DNA of 64,000 bases from Psychromonas sp. L1A2 (GCF_009828855.1 NZ_WUAG01000001.1:1426001-1490000), one strand, 5' to 3'. Shown: positions 27,783 through 37,292, counted from the first letter of the stretch. Made by a program: numbers and translations. Notes: a model not told the origin generated them from the letters alone.

Positions 27783-30752
27783 ATGCGCTCTTCTGTTTCT
27801 TTTCAAACCCGTGCAAGAACAATAGATCACTTAGGTCGCGAACAAATTGCTGATTGCCCAACAGCAATATCAGAACTATGGAAAAATGCATACGATGCAT
27901 ATGCCCAAAAAGTTGAGCTACATCTGTTTGATGGCGATATATCAGTTGCAGCATTAGTTGATGATGGTCATGGAATGAGTCGTGATGAATTCGAAAGTAA
28001 GTGGCTAACGATAGGTACCGAATCTAAAACCTCTGAATTTGAAATCGCATTGGATGACCGAAATGGTCTTCAGCATAGAGCTAAACAAGGTCAAAAAGGT
28101 ATTGGGCGTTTATCAAGTGCCGCCCTTGGCTCTCTACTTCTTATAGTATCCAAACGAACTGACCATAAGTTTGTTGCCGCGTTGATCGATTGGCGTTTGT
28201 TTGAAAATCCATACCTTCTATTACAAGATATTAGAATTCCTATTACTGACTTTGAACTTTGTCATAATCTAATCGATGAATTACCTAACTTATTTGATCA
28301 GTTAATGGGCAACGTTTGGGGTGATGGTGATGATGAAGGGCGAGACAAAAGATTAAACGAAGCTTGGAAGCGTTTTGAAGAACAAGAATCATTAGATGGT
28401 AAAGAAAAATCAACGAAAGATGAAATAGTTAATACGCTAATTAGTGATGTTTTTAGTGAAAGGCATTTTGATAAATGGCCATTATGGAATAATGATACAG
28501 TTCAAGGTACAGCTATGTTTATGGCTAATCTGAATGATGATTTAAAGTATCAATTATCTAAAACGCCTATAAAAGATGCAGATGGTGCTGAAATACTCGC
28601 TCGTGATCGGTTTTTTCAAACACTATCGAATTTCACTGACCCATTTTCAAAAGAGGACGAACCTCAATCATATGATTTTATAAATTCAGTTACTGCTTGG
28701 CACGGTAAATTCCCAAAAGCACTTATTGATGAAGCTCGAGAGTTTGATATCGCAACTCTTGAATCACTAGAACATGTCATAGAAGGTCATGTTGATGCAG
28801 ATGGATATTTTAAAGGTAGAGTTAAAGTATTTGGCGAATGGTATGAAAATTATTTAGTCAAACCAAAAGTACCATATAAAACACGTCGAGATTCAGCGTT
28901 CGGTGAGTTTCATATCAGGTTAGGCACTTTTGAACTTCAGATTGGGAGTACATCATTACCAGATAATCTACATTCAACTTACGTTGAACAAGCAGAAAAA
29001 TATGCAGGATTTCGTGTATATAGAGATGGTTTACGTGTCATGCCATATGGTCGAGTTGATAGTGATTATTTTGAAGTCGAATTTCGAAGATCTAAACATG
29101 CAGGTCGTTATTTTTGGGCTAATCGCCGCATGTTTGGTCGTATAGCTATAACGCGAGAAGGCAATCCTAATTTAAAAGATAAAGCAGGTCGTGAAGGGTT
29201 TATAGAAAATAAGGCTTCAAAACTATTTAGAGAGATAGTGGAAAATATTCTTCTTGATGTCGCAGATAAGCATTTAGGAACAAAGTCTCCAAATAGGAAA
29301 GAAACGATAAACGATATTAAAGAGCAAAAAGAAATTGTTAAAGCTGAAGCTGACCGTAAAACATTACAAACCAAAGAGCGTAAACGTATACGCTCTTCTA
29401 TAGATAAAAATTCAACGGCTCTAATAACTCATGTATCTAACATAAAAAATATTTACGATACATATTCGCAGAGAGAAAGCCTTAATAGTTTAGATGAATT
29501 ACAAAAGCTAAAAATTGAAATTGATATTTTAATTGATAAAACACGATCTTACTCTTTAACACCAATCCCAAATAACTTGGGTAGGCTTGAAGAAGATTAC
29601 AGAGCTTACCGTAAACAAGAACTACAAGCTAAAGAGTATACTAACGAACTTAGTTTCTTCATAAATAAAGCAATTTCTGAAGCAACAGAAAAAACAGATA
29701 CAGAGAAAGCACAAGAAGCTTACCGTAGTAAAGTTGCGAGTATAAATGCAAGTATTACTAAGTATGCAAGTGATGGTAAAGCTATGCTTGCAAAGCAAAC
29801 TGGTGAATTTGATTCGTTAATTAAAGAGTGCCGTGAGAGGTATAAAGCTACAACTTTTGAGTATTTAGAAGACCTAAAATTAGAAAAAATAACATTAAAT
29901 GAAGTACTTGATAAGCTCGACGAAGACCAAGAAAAGATTGTTATTGAAAATAGTCAAAAGCTAAGTCCGTATGTCACCGCTCTTACTTTGATAAATGAAC
30001 AAATAGATTTAGAGGGCTTAGCAATATATAGCATGAATGAAACGATGAAATATCGTCAGGAAATCAATCGCTTACATGCTTTGGCTCAATTGGGTATCAC
30101 AGTAGAAATTATCGGCCATGAAATAGAAGGTTTAGACATGACGATTTCAAGGGGGGTTAATTTAATTGCAAGTGGTGAGTTAAGTGATAGACAAAGGCAA
30201 TCATGTGACGATGTCATTGTTGCACAGCAGTCGTTAAGTGATAAATGGAGATTCCTTTCTCCCTTGAAATTATCAGGAGATAAAACAAGTAAACAAATAA
30301 GTGGTAAAGATATATTTTCTTATACCAATACTTTTTTTAAAGATCACTTCACAACTCAACAAATTAATTTTACGGCTACAAACGAGTTTTTGTCTTTATC
30401 AATTTGGGAAAAGCCTTCCAACATATATCCTGTTTTTATCAATTTAATAAATAACTCACAGTACTGGGTTGAGCGGAATGAAGTTACAGAAAAGCAAATT
30501 AATTTAGATGTAAGAGATCAAGAGGTTATTATTTCTGACTCTGGACCAGGTGTTGATAAAGATGATTTGGAGCAGTTATTTACCTTGTTTTTTACCCGTA
30601 AACAACGAGGTGGAAGAGGGATAGGTCTTTATCTTTGTAAACAAAACTTACAGGCTGGTGGGCATAAAATTCGTTACGAAACATTACCAGAAAATAAGAA
30701 ACTATTAGGGGCTAACTTTGCGATTGAATTTAAAGGAATGAATAATGCCTAA
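27783..30752 (+). CDS. Large protein with N-terminal GHKL ATPase and C-terminal histidine-kinase-like ATPase
   Basis: A 989-residue cytosolic protein with no transmembrane segment. The N-terminal GHKL (Hsp90/MutL/MORC-like) ATPase has N-box ELWKNAYDAY (31-40), DDGHGM (60-65) and GQKGIGRLSSAALG (about 102-115). A long middle region contains a predicted coiled coil rich in Glu and Lys (about 500-750). The C-terminal part resembles a histidine kinase: IIGHEIEGLDM with His779 in the position of an H-box, then N-box FINLINNSQYWVE (from 885), DSGPG (about 919) and the G2-type loop GGRGIGLYLCKQ (about 943). Two ATP-binding folds in one chain is unusual. The next gene, a receiver-domain protein, overlaps its end by eight bases, suggesting a phosphorelay-like pair. 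Role in an R-M-type defence is inferred from neighbours. Confidence 0.8.
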   Translation: MRSSVSFQTRARTIDHLGREQIADCPTAISELWKNAYDAYAQKVELHLFDGDISVAALVDDGHGMSRDEFESKWLTIGTESKTSEFEIALDDRNGLQHRAKQGQKGIGRLSSAALGSLLLIVSKRTDHKFVAALIDWRLFENPYLLLQDIRIPITDFELCHNLIDELPNLFDQLMGNVWGDGDDEGRDKRLNEAWKRFEEQESLDGKEKSTKDEIVNTLISDVFSERHFDKWPLWNNDTVQGTAMFMANLNDDLKYQLSKTPIKDADGAEILARDRFFQTLSNFTDPFSKEDEPQSYDFINSVTAWHGKFPKALIDEAREFDIATLESLEHVIEGHVDADGYFKGRVKVFGEWYENYLVKPKVPYKTRRDSAFGEFHIRLGTFELQIGSTSLPDNLHSTYVEQAEKYAGFRVYRDGLRVMPYGRVDSDYFEVEFRRSKHAGRYFWANRRMFGRIAITREGNPNLKDKAGREGFIENKASKLFREIVENILLDVADKHLGTKSPNRKETINDIKEQKEIVKAEADRKTLQTKERKRIRSSIDKNSTALITHVSNIKNIYDTYSQRESLNSLDELQKLKIEIDILIDKTRSYSLTPIPNNLGRLEEDYRAYRKQELQAKEYTNELSFFINKAISEATEKTDTEKAQEAYRSKVASINASITKYASDGKAMLAKQTGEFDSLIKECRERYKATTFEYLEDLKLEKITLNEVLDKLDEDQEKIVIENSQKLSPYVTALTLINEQIDLEGLAIYSMNETMKYRQEINRLHALAQLGITVEIIGHEIEGLDMTISRGVNLIASGELSDRQRQSCDDVIVAQQSLSDKWRFLSPLKLSGDKTSKQISGKDIFSYTNTFFKDHFTTQQINFTATNEFLSLSIWEKPSNIYPVFINLINNSQYWVERNEVTEKQINLDVRDQEVIISDSGPGVDKDDLEQLFTLFFTRKQRGGRGIGLYLCKQNLQAGGHKIRYETLPENKKLLGANFAIEFKGMNNA

Positions 30753-32649
30753 TGTAACTTTAAGCACTGTTGATACTTATTCAGATTTAATTCGAGAAGC
30801 GTTCGTTAAACCAATCCGTACTGTGACTGTTATCGACGATGAATATCCAACTCTTAATAGCTTTTTAAATGTTCAAAGTAACATGCAAGCAAAAGAAAAA
30901 ATAGGACCTGAACCATTAGAAAAACAGCTTAAAATTGAAAATATTGAGCGATTAAAGTCCATTATAGATATGTGTAACAATAACTATAAATGGAGTATCG
31001 ATGTATATGATGGGCAATCCCCTAAACTTGGTGAAAATAGTGTTCTACCTGAGCATATTAACCATAGTGATTTGCTTATTTTAGATTATCATTTAGATGG
31101 AGATTCATCTGAAGATGATGGTGGCCGTTCAAGAAAAATTTTAAAGGCATTAGCTAAGAATAATCACTTTAACCTCATATTGGTGCATACAAAAGGGGAT
31201 GATGACGATATTCAGGAAGTATACAATGATATTTTAACTGACTTTTTAAAATTACAAAAATTTGAACGTCTCGAAAACTCAGCTAAACAGAAAATTAACG
31301 AATGGCTTGATGAAGAAGATCCTGATTTTGAAAAATATAAATTTATTTCAGATAAAGTAGATGTAAAAAGTTTAGTTAAACTTTTAGCTTCTTCAGAGCC
31401 TAAAGAAATAACTCAGGTCAGAAATCCAAAACATTTTTTGTCTCCCAATACCTCAGAAATTAATGAAATAAGCAAAGGTACTGGTTTATCTGTTGAAGTT
31501 ATTGTGAATTGGATTATTTCAGAAAAAATAAAACCATATTCGGCTTTATTTGAAGGTGATGAATTTCATAATTTAGCTTGGGAATGGGATTTTGAAACAG
31601 AGGTGAATTATATTTCTACAGGTCGAATTTTTATATCTGTGATTAGAAAGAAAAATACAGACCCTGCGGTCAAGCTACATGAAAAACTTTGTACTGCACT
31701 CAATATGCAAAATGCATCACCAATGTTTTTATTAATGTTATTGATGCGAAGTGAACTAGATGATAAAGGGTTAGGTCAAGCTAGTGAAATAATTAAAAAT
31801 CGCTTTGCTCAAGCAGGGTGGATGTTTGATCTTTTAGCTAATTCTGATGGTGACCAGACTAAGCACTATGATGCAATAGATAGGCACTGGGAGCAGTTAT
31901 CTGTGGTTTCGAAGAATTCCTTAGTAGATTTTTCTAAACGTATAGTAAAAGCATTGAAAGCTACAAACCAGTCTGATAAAGATATTGTTAAATTGTATTT
32001 TCCTGAATGTATTAATCAAGAATTTAAAGCTTTAACTAATCTAAATGCTTATGCCTGTACTCGTTCTATTTCTTCTCATCATTTAACTACCGGAACTGTT
32101 TTTAATTTAGTTGATAATGGGAGGGACACATATTGGTTATGTTTAACCCCTGCTTGTGATTTGGTGCCTTCACAAAGTCAAAGGAAATGGTCTGAAAGAA
32201 TTGGTGATGATCATTTATCATTTCAAGCTATAAAATTGCAAAATGATGGTGAAAGTGATGGAACAATAAAAAGTGAAATTAATTCGAATGAGAGAGTTTT
32301 TATTTCAATTAATAATGAAATAGTTAGTTTTAAATTTAAAAAAGATAAAAATGCGAGCCCAATTTGGGAAACTTTTTATGCAGTGCAACATGGGAAGTTT
32401 GATGACGCTAATTGTTTTAAACTTCAACATCTTAGAATTGTAAAAGGTAAAACCATAAAGCTTAATAACAGAATAAAAAATAAAAAACAGCAAGTAGCAA
32501 CAGGACCGGATGAACTAAAATTAACGGCCCCAATTAAAGTCGAAGTCATTTCTGAACTACGTTATGAATATGCATTGAATCTATTACAAAAATTTGGAGC
32601 AAATCAAACGAGAGTTGGATTATCTTTTGTTGATAAGCTTTGGAGTTAA
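30745..32649 (+). CDS. Receiver-domain protein with long C-terminal region, partner of the GHKL protein
   Basis: A 634-residue protein. The N-terminal part looks like a divergent response-regulator receiver: VTVIDDEYP with acidic pair Asp31/Asp32, SDLLILDYHLDGD with candidate phospho-acceptor Asp114, and LILVHTKG with the conserved hydroxyl residue. The loop between strand 1 and the phospho-acceptor is long (about 80 residues), as in the Response_reg_2 type. The rest (about 190-634) has no domain I recognise; TPACDLVPSQSQRKW near 470 is a striking conserved-looking stretch. It overlaps the upstream GHKL/kinase-like gene by eight bases (AATAATGCCTAA), implying tight co-translation. A phosphotransfer from His779 of that protein to Asp114 is a testable inference. 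Confidence 0.75.
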   Translation: MPNVTLSTVDTYSDLIREAFVKPIRTVTVIDDEYPTLNSFLNVQSNMQAKEKIGPEPLEKQLKIENIERLKSIIDMCNNNYKWSIDVYDGQSPKLGENSVLPEHINHSDLLILDYHLDGDSSEDDGGRSRKILKALAKNNHFNLILVHTKGDDDDIQEVYNDILTDFLKLQKFERLENSAKQKINEWLDEEDPDFEKYKFISDKVDVKSLVKLLASSEPKEITQVRNPKHFLSPNTSEINEISKGTGLSVEVIVNWIISEKIKPYSALFEGDEFHNLAWEWDFETEVNYISTGRIFISVIRKKNTDPAVKLHEKLCTALNMQNASPMFLLMLLMRSELDDKGLGQASEIIKNRFAQAGWMFDLLANSDGDQTKHYDAIDRHWEQLSVVSKNSLVDFSKRIVKALKATNQSDKDIVKLYFPECINQEFKALTNLNAYACTRSISSHHLTTGTVFNLVDNGRDTYWLCLTPACDLVPSQSQRKWSERIGDDHLSFQAIKLQNDGESDGTIKSEINSNERVFISINNEIVSFKFKKDKNASPIWETFYAVQHGKFDDANCFKLQHLRIVKGKTIKLNNRIKNKKQQVATGPDELKLTAPIKVEVISELRYEYALNLLQKFGANQTRVGLSFVDKLWS

Positions 32650-33045
32650 TATAATAGTTATGAAGTGACTTTTTTAATTTGGCATTTTATAAATTTTTTA
32701 ATCCGAGACAGTCAAATATTTACAAAACTTAAGTTGTTGACTTAATATGCATCAATATATTATTGCTGTTTCAAATAAAGTTTTCTACAAGTGCAAAGCT
32801 GATATTATTTTATCTATTTCATTGAAGTGCGTTTATTGATAGATATAGGTATTTTGATTCCATTGGTGTAATCAAATAAATTGATTTATTGATCTGCCAT
32901 TTTAACTGTTAGTTATTTTACGTCAGATCAGTGATAGGTCTTAATATTCACATAATGAGGCAATTATTTATATTAATTATTCGCCTCATAACATGAATCG
33001 AATAAAGTTTCTATTTGCACTATTAAAGCAATAGGAAGGGGCGTT
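32650..33045. other. AT-rich gap after the receiver gene
   Basis: About 400 very AT-rich bases between the last intact island gene and a decayed Fic gene. No terminator, repeat or open frame could be supported. Confidence 0.4.
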
Positions 33046-33219
33046 ATGTGGCTCTTGAAACAAACTAACTAGCCAATTTCACTTGGGATGAAAAAACAAT
33101 CTTGCCTCTTTTACGTCAAGTGCAGTTACATCAAGGTATTTTACTTGGCAAAATGCGAACTCAGGAGAGCCATGACTTATCAATCGACCTGAATACATTT
33201 TTTAATACCTGCGGGTAAT
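33046..33219 (+). pseudogene. Remnant of a Fic-family (DUF4172) gene
   Basis: Reading from ATG 33046 gives MWLLKQTN and a TAG. One base out of frame the text continues NFTWDEKTILPLLRQVQLHQ and GILLGKM. This matches the N-terminus of Fic proteins with a DUF4172 domain, where MW...NWPNFTWD...LLPLL..V...QG.LLGKM is typical. A nonsense change plus a one-base loss have killed it, and the frame ends at 33219. The Fic catalytic domain is missing altogether. Intact relatives are AMPylating toxins or regulators. It lies just before the IS element. Confidence 0.7.
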
Positions 33220-33280
33220 ATCTCTTGGGTTTTTAAACATTATTTTTGAATCAATTTAATAACTTATTAGGGTATTCTGG

Positions 33281-34171
33281 TCAAGCCCAACCGGACACCT
33301 GACTTTGTAAATTTTCATAATTAATCGGTGTTAAATCACCAAGTGTAGTATGCAGTCTTTCATGGCTGTAATAACGGATATATTCTTCAATATCCATCTT
33401 CATTGCATCACGTGTTAAATGAACAACATTGAATAACCATTCATTCTTTAAACTGCCAAAAAATTGCTCTACAACCGCGTTATCTAAGCAAGCACCAACA
33501 CTACTAATCGATGCGGTTATTCTATATTTGTTCAATAACGCACTAAATCGTCCACTCGTATATTGAGAGCCTCGATCACTATGGAACATTAGGCCAGGTT
33601 TTGGTCGCTTAATATTAATCGCCATCTGTAATGCTCGCTCAACCAAATCAACGGTCATAGGTTTTGATATTGACCAGCCAACGATCCTACGTGAGTATAA
33701 GTCCATCACAATAGCTAAATACATCCAGCCTTGATTCGTTCTTATCACCTGCCCACACTAAGTTTGCTTGAGCAGGATTGAATTGCTGAGCCAGTAAGTT
33801 ATCTGCAATGCTATCACTGTGTTTCCGTTTGGTTGTTACTTTGTATGCTTGGCGTTGCTTAACAACGAATTTCAACTTACGCATGATGCTACGCGTACGG
33901 TGACGGCCGACTTTAAATCCTGCTAGTCTTAAGTTCTTACACAGTTGCCGCGAGCCTAAACTGCCACGACTACGTTTAAATAGCTGTCGTGCAGTACGGT
34001 ACATATTCAATTCTTCTTCACTGATAATTTTAGCCGGTCGTTCTAGCCAATCATAAAATGCACTGCGACTCACTTGCAGTACATTACAAAGTAGTTTTAT
34101 GGGATATTTAGAGCGATACGATCGAATATATCGAAACTTTACTTCATTTCTTTTGCGAAGAAGGCACTGGC
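33281..34171 (-). pseudogene. IS3-family transposase OrfB, frameshifted
   Basis: DDE integrase-type transposase. The first part (SRSAFYDWLERP, then the HTH_21 region and NLVWAGD) and the second part (RTNQGWMYLAIVMDLYSRR, FHSDRGSQYTS, VVEQFFGSLKNEW) lie in different frames, joined near 33755. Compared with the family text WxGDITYIRT, the DNA lacks about 11 bases (ITYI codons) right after the first catalytic Asp. The second Asp (HSD) and Glu (SLKNE) codons survive. Translation normally enters this frame by a -1 slip in orfA at 34172. The stop codon lies within the terminal repeat. The element cannot make a working transposase by itself. Confidence 0.85.
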
Positions 34172-34432
34172 CTTTTTTAGTATTTCTTTCTCCATTCGGA
34201 GGGTTTTAACTTCTTTTCTTAGCGCTAATAATTCAGTCCGTTCATCAGAATTTACGGTTGAATTTGCATGCTCTTCAACTTTTTGTTTCCAGCTGTAAAG
34301 TAGACTAGTCGTAATGCCCAATGCAGATGCAGCTTCTTGAACGGTATAACCTTGTTCACTGACCAACGCTAATGCTTCTGCTCTAAATTCTGTGGTATAA
34401 GTTTTGTACTGACGTTTTGTATTCATGTTCAC
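34139..34432 (-). CDS. IS3-family transposase OrfA
   Basis: A 97-residue helix-turn-helix protein that binds the ends of the IS. YTTEFRAEALALVSEQGYTV and AASALGITTSLLYSWKQKV form the HTH_8/transposase_8 domain, followed by a leucine-zipper-like coiled coil (LLALRKEVKTLRMEKEILKKA). Within the ILKK codons lies the A AAA AAG slippery sequence for making OrfAB. This frame is intact, but its partner orfB is broken. Confidence 0.9.
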   Translation of the reverse strand: MNMNTKRQYKTYTTEFRAEALALVSEQGYTVQEAASALGITTSLLYSWKQKVEEHANSTVNSDERTELLALRKEVKTLRMEKEILKKASAFFAKEMK

Positions 34433-34488
34433 CTCTATAGTGGATAGTATTATCCAAAATTAAAGTGTCCAGTTCAATTAGACCAGAA

Positions 34489-34692
34489 TACTACTTCGTT
34501 CATTACGATCCTAAACAATGCCGGAGTCTTACTGTTCGTGAGGCTGCTAGATTACAAACATTTCCTGATAACTATATTTTTGAAGGAAATAGAACAGAAC
34601 AATATGTTCAAGTAGGTAATGCAGTGCCACCTTTTTTGGCCCAACAGATTGGATGTGTTGTACTTAAGTTGCTTTGTAAAAGCATAGACTGA
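34489..34692 (+). pseudogene. 3' fragment of a second DNA (cytosine-5) methyltransferase
   Basis: The frame emerges from the IS right end and encodes YYFVHYDPKQCRSLTVREAA, then RLQTFPDNYIFEGNR, YVQVGNAVPPFLAQQIG and a stop. These are motifs IX and X of C5 methyltransferases. It is clearly different from the intact enzyme at 26520-27707 (IRHAARLQSFPDDF there). Motifs I-VIII are not found on the other side of the IS, so the 5' part has been deleted. It is the scar of an older restriction-modification system. Confidence 0.85.
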
Positions 34693-34761
34693 TTTCATTG
34701 TCATTTTCTAATTTTCTAATTTTCTAATTTTAAAATTTAGATTAGAGCATAATATTAAAAC

Positions 34762-34791
34762 AAAAAAGCCGAACATAAGTTCGGCTTTTTT
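34762..34791. terminator. Bidirectional terminator between the island and rplQ
   Basis: AAAAAAGCCGAAC and GTTCGGCTTTTTT form a 13-base perfect stem with an ATAA loop; a T-run occurs on both strands. It ends the alpha ribosomal operon (minus strand), 20 bases beyond rplQ. Confidence 0.93.
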
Positions 34792-34810
34792 CTTGCAACT
34801 ATAAAGAAAC

Positions 34811-35191
34811 TTACGCTTCTTCGTCCGCTACAACTGGACGGTCTACGAACTGGATGTAAGCCATTGGAGCTTTATCGCCAGTACGGAAACCACATTTAAT
34901 GATACTAGTGTAACCACCAGGACGAGTCGCGTAGCGAGGACCTAGTTCATTAAACAATTTTGCTACTGTTGCATCATCACGAAGACGAGCAAACGCTAAA
35001 CGACGGTTAGCAACGCTATCCACTTTAGCTAGTGTAATTAATGGCTCAATTACACGACGCAATTCTTTTGCTTTCGGCACAGTCGTTTTAATAACTTCAT
35101 GCGTAGCAATAGAGATTGCCATATTACGAAACATAGCCTGACGGTGGCTGCTGTTTCGGTTAAGTTGACGTCCACTTTGACGATGGCGCAT
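34811..35191 (-). CDS. rplQ: 50S ribosomal protein L17
   Basis: Structural protein of the large subunit. The 126 residues open [20 protein letters not shown] and continue with [20 protein letters not shown] and [17 protein letters not shown], all diagnostic of bacterial L17. It is the last gene of the alpha operon, following rpoA by 35 bases, and ends just before a strong terminator. Confidence 0.97.
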   Translation of the reverse strand: MRHRQSGRQLNRNSSHRQAMFRNMAISIATHEVIKTTVPKAKELRRVIEPLITLAKVDSVANRRLAFARLRDDATVAKLFNELGPRYATRPGGYTSIIKCGFRTGDKAPMAYIQFVDRPVVADEEA

Positions 35192-35226
35192 AACCTAATC
35201 CTTATTATTCGTAAATCGGTTTTAGA

Positions 35227-36213
35227 CTAATCTTCGATTAAACTTGCTGGTGGCCAGTTTTCTAAGCGCATGCCTAGAGACAGTCCACGTGAAGCAAGTA
35301 CATCTTTGATTTCAGTTAGAGACTTCTTACCTAAGTTAGGTGTTTTTAGAAGTGCAACTTCAGTACATTGTACTAGATCACCGATATAGTAAATCGACTC
35401 TGCTTTTAAACAATTAGCAGAACGAACAGTTAATTCTAAATCATCTACTGGGCGTAAAAGAATTGGATCAAATGCAGGTTTTTCTTCTTCAACTGGCACT
35501 TGTACTTTTGTTCGTAAATCAACAAATGCGTCTAATTGCTCAGCTAAAATAGTAGCTGCGCGACGAATTGCTTCTTCAGGCTCAATAGTACCGTCTGTTT
35601 CCATATCGATAATAAGTTTGTCTAAATCGGTACGTTGTTCAACACGAGCTGATTCAACACTGTAAGCAATACGCTCAACAGGGCTAAAAGTCGCATCTAC
35701 TAAAAGACGACCAATTGGACGCTCATCTTCTTCGCTATGAATACGAGATGAAGCTGGAACATAACCGCGACCTGCTTCAATTTTAATACGCATGCTGATT
35801 TCAGCATTGCCCGTTAAATTACAGATCACATGTTCTGGGTTGACTATCTCTACATCACCATCATGAATGATGTCGCCTGCAGTAACAGGACCAGCGCCAG
35901 ATTTAGTTAAACTAACTAAAACTTCGTTTTTACCTTCAAGTTTTACAGCTAGCCCTTTAAGGTTAAGAAGAATCTCTAGGATATCTTCTTGCACGCCTTC
36001 TTTGGTGCTGTACTCATGTTGTACACCATCAATTTCGACTTCAGTTACCGCTGTGCCAGGCATAGACGATAATAAAATACGACGAAGCGCATTACCTAAA
36101 GTGTGGCCAAAACCACGTTCTAGTGGCTCAAGAACCACTTTAGCTCTAGTTGTTGAAATTTGTTCGATATCAACTAATCTTGGTTTTAGAAAATCAATTA
36201 CAGAACCCTGCAT
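35227..36213 (-). CDS. rpoA: RNA polymerase alpha subunit
   Basis: Assembles RNA polymerase and contacts UP elements and activators. The N-terminal dimerisation domain shows [20 protein letters not shown] and the beta-contact region. The C-terminal domain shows [20 protein letters not shown] and [20 protein letters not shown]. At 328 residues it is close to E. coli RpoA (329). It sits between rpsD and rplQ in the alpha operon as usual. Confidence 0.98.
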   Translation of the reverse strand: MQGSVIDFLKPRLVDIEQISTTRAKVVLEPLERGFGHTLGNALRRILLSSMPGTAVTEVEIDGVQHEYSTKEGVQEDILEILLNLKGLAVKLEGKNEVLVSLTKSGAGPVTAGDIIHDGDVEIVNPEHVICNLTGNAEISMRIKIEAGRGYVPASSRIHSEEDERPIGRLLVDATFSPVERIAYSVESARVEQRTDLDKLIIDMETDGTIEPEEAIRRAATILAEQLDAFVDLRTKVQVPVEEEKPAFDPILLRPVDDLELTVRSANCLKAESIYYIGDLVQCTEVALLKTPNLGKKSLTEIKDVLASRGLSLGMRLENWPPASLIED

Positions 36214-36238
36214 TTATGCCCTCTCTTAGCAGTTAACT

Positions 36239-36859
36239 TTACTTAGAGTAAAGCTCGATGATTAACTGTTCGTTAATCTCAGCAGATAAATCTGAACGTT
36301 CAGGTTGACGCTTAAATTCGCCTTCCATCTTCGTTGTATCAACTTCAACCCAAGCAAGGGCTTCACGTTGACCAGCGATTTCTAATGCAGCGCCAATACG
36401 TGTTTGCTTTTTAGCTTTTTCACGGATTGCGATAACATCGCTAGGTTTAACGTTGAATGAAGGGATATTTACAACTTTACCGTTCACTAGGATAGCTTTA
36501 TGGCTAACTAGTTGACGTGATTCAGCACGTGTAGCGCCAAAACCCATACGGTATACAACATTGTCTAAACGACCTTCTAATAAAAGAAGTAAGTTTTCAC
36601 CAGTGTTGCCCTGTAAACGAGCAGCTTCTTTGTAGTAGTTACGGAATTGCTTTTCTAATACACCGTACATACGACGTACTTTTTGCTTTTCACGTAATTG
36701 TAAACCGTAGTCTGATAGACGTGGTTTACGCGCACCGTGTACACCCGGTGCGTTTTCGATTTTACACTTAGATTCGATCGCTCGAACGCCTGATTTTAAG
36801 AATAAATCAGTACCTTCGCGACGGCTAAGCTTAAGCTTAGGACCTAAATATCTTGCCAT
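36239..36859 (-). CDS. rpsD: 30S ribosomal protein S4
   Basis: Primary 16S rRNA-binding protein and, in E. coli, translational repressor of the alpha operon. The true start is ATG 36859 ([20 protein letters not shown]), giving 206 residues as in E. coli; an upstream in-frame extension of 21 codons overlaps rpsK and is not needed. The S4 RNA-binding domain is at about 95-160 ([20 protein letters not shown]). It follows rpsK by 32 bases. Confidence 0.97.
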   Translation of the reverse strand: MARYLGPKLKLSRREGTDLFLKSGVRAIESKCKIENAPGVHGARKPRLSDYGLQLREKQKVRRMYGVLEKQFRNYYKEAARLQGNTGENLLLLLEGRLDNVVYRMGFGATRAESRQLVSHKAILVNGKVVNIPSFNVKPSDVIAIREKAKKQTRIGAALEIAGQREALAWVEVDTTKMEGEFKRQPERSDLSAEINEQLIIELYSK

Positions 36860-36891
36860 TGTTCTTTCTCCAATTACCTTAGAAGTTGCGA

Positions 36892-37281
36892 TTAAACGCG
36901 ACGTTTCTTTGGTGGACGACAACCATTATGTGGGATCGGTGTAACGTCAGTAATATTAGTTACACGGAAACCCGCCGCGTTTAGTGCGCGAATCGAAGAT
37001 TCACGACCAGGTCCTGGTCCATTTACAAAAACTTCTACGTTTTTAAGGCCATACTCTTTCGCTGCTTCAGCAGCACGTTCAGCAGCAACCTGTGCAGCGA
37101 ACGGAGTAGATTTACGAGAACCACGGAAACCAGAACCACCTGCAGTAGCCCAAGAAAGCGCATTACCTTGACGGTCTGTAATAGTGACGATTGTGTTGTT
37201 GAAAGAAGCATGGATGTGAGCCATACCATCTGCCACTTGCTTTTTAACGCGCTTGCGAGCACGAGTTGGTGTTTTAGCCAT
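36892..37281 (-). CDS. rpsK: 30S ribosomal protein S11
   Basis: Small-subunit platform protein. It contains [40 protein letters not shown] and the C-terminal [20 protein letters not shown] signature. At 129 residues it has the normal length. It lies 11 bases after rpsM. Confidence 0.98.
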   Translation of the reverse strand: MAKTPTRARKRVKKQVADGMAHIHASFNNTIVTITDRQGNALSWATAGGSGFRGSRKSTPFAAQVAAERAAEAAKEYGLKNVEVFVNGPGPGRESSIRALNAAGFRVTNITDVTPIPHNGCRPPKKRRV

Positions 37282-37292
37282 GATCTCTTACC

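Larger units (their letters stand above)
33273..34490 (-). mobile_element. IS3-family insertion sequence, damaged
   Basis: A 1218-base element bounded by imperfect inverted repeats: left end TATTCTGGTCAAGCCCAACC then GGACAC; right end, read inwards, TATTCTGGTCTAATTGAACT then GGACAC. It holds orfA (minus strand) and a frameshifted orfB. A slippery A AAA AAG (34172-34178 on the minus strand) in orfA is the usual -1 frameshift site that makes OrfAB. No matching 3-4 base target duplication is visible (GGG on the left, CTA on the right), so the flanks probably no longer represent one insertion event. The left flank is a Fic remnant and the right flank a cytosine methyltransferase remnant. Confidence 0.88.

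Noticed and set aside
33273-34490. IS insertion into a single gene joining the Fic remnant and the methyltransferase scrap
   Set aside because: The two flanks belong to unrelated families and no target-site duplication is visible, so they are not halves of one gene.
34762-34791. Attachment site for the island at the rplQ end
   Set aside because: The palindrome is a normal bidirectional terminator; no tRNA, integrase gene or second copy of the sequence was found at the other edge of the island.
36860-36922. N-terminal extension of S4
   Set aside because: It overlaps rpsK, has no similarity to S4, and the normal MARYLGPK start lies at 36859.
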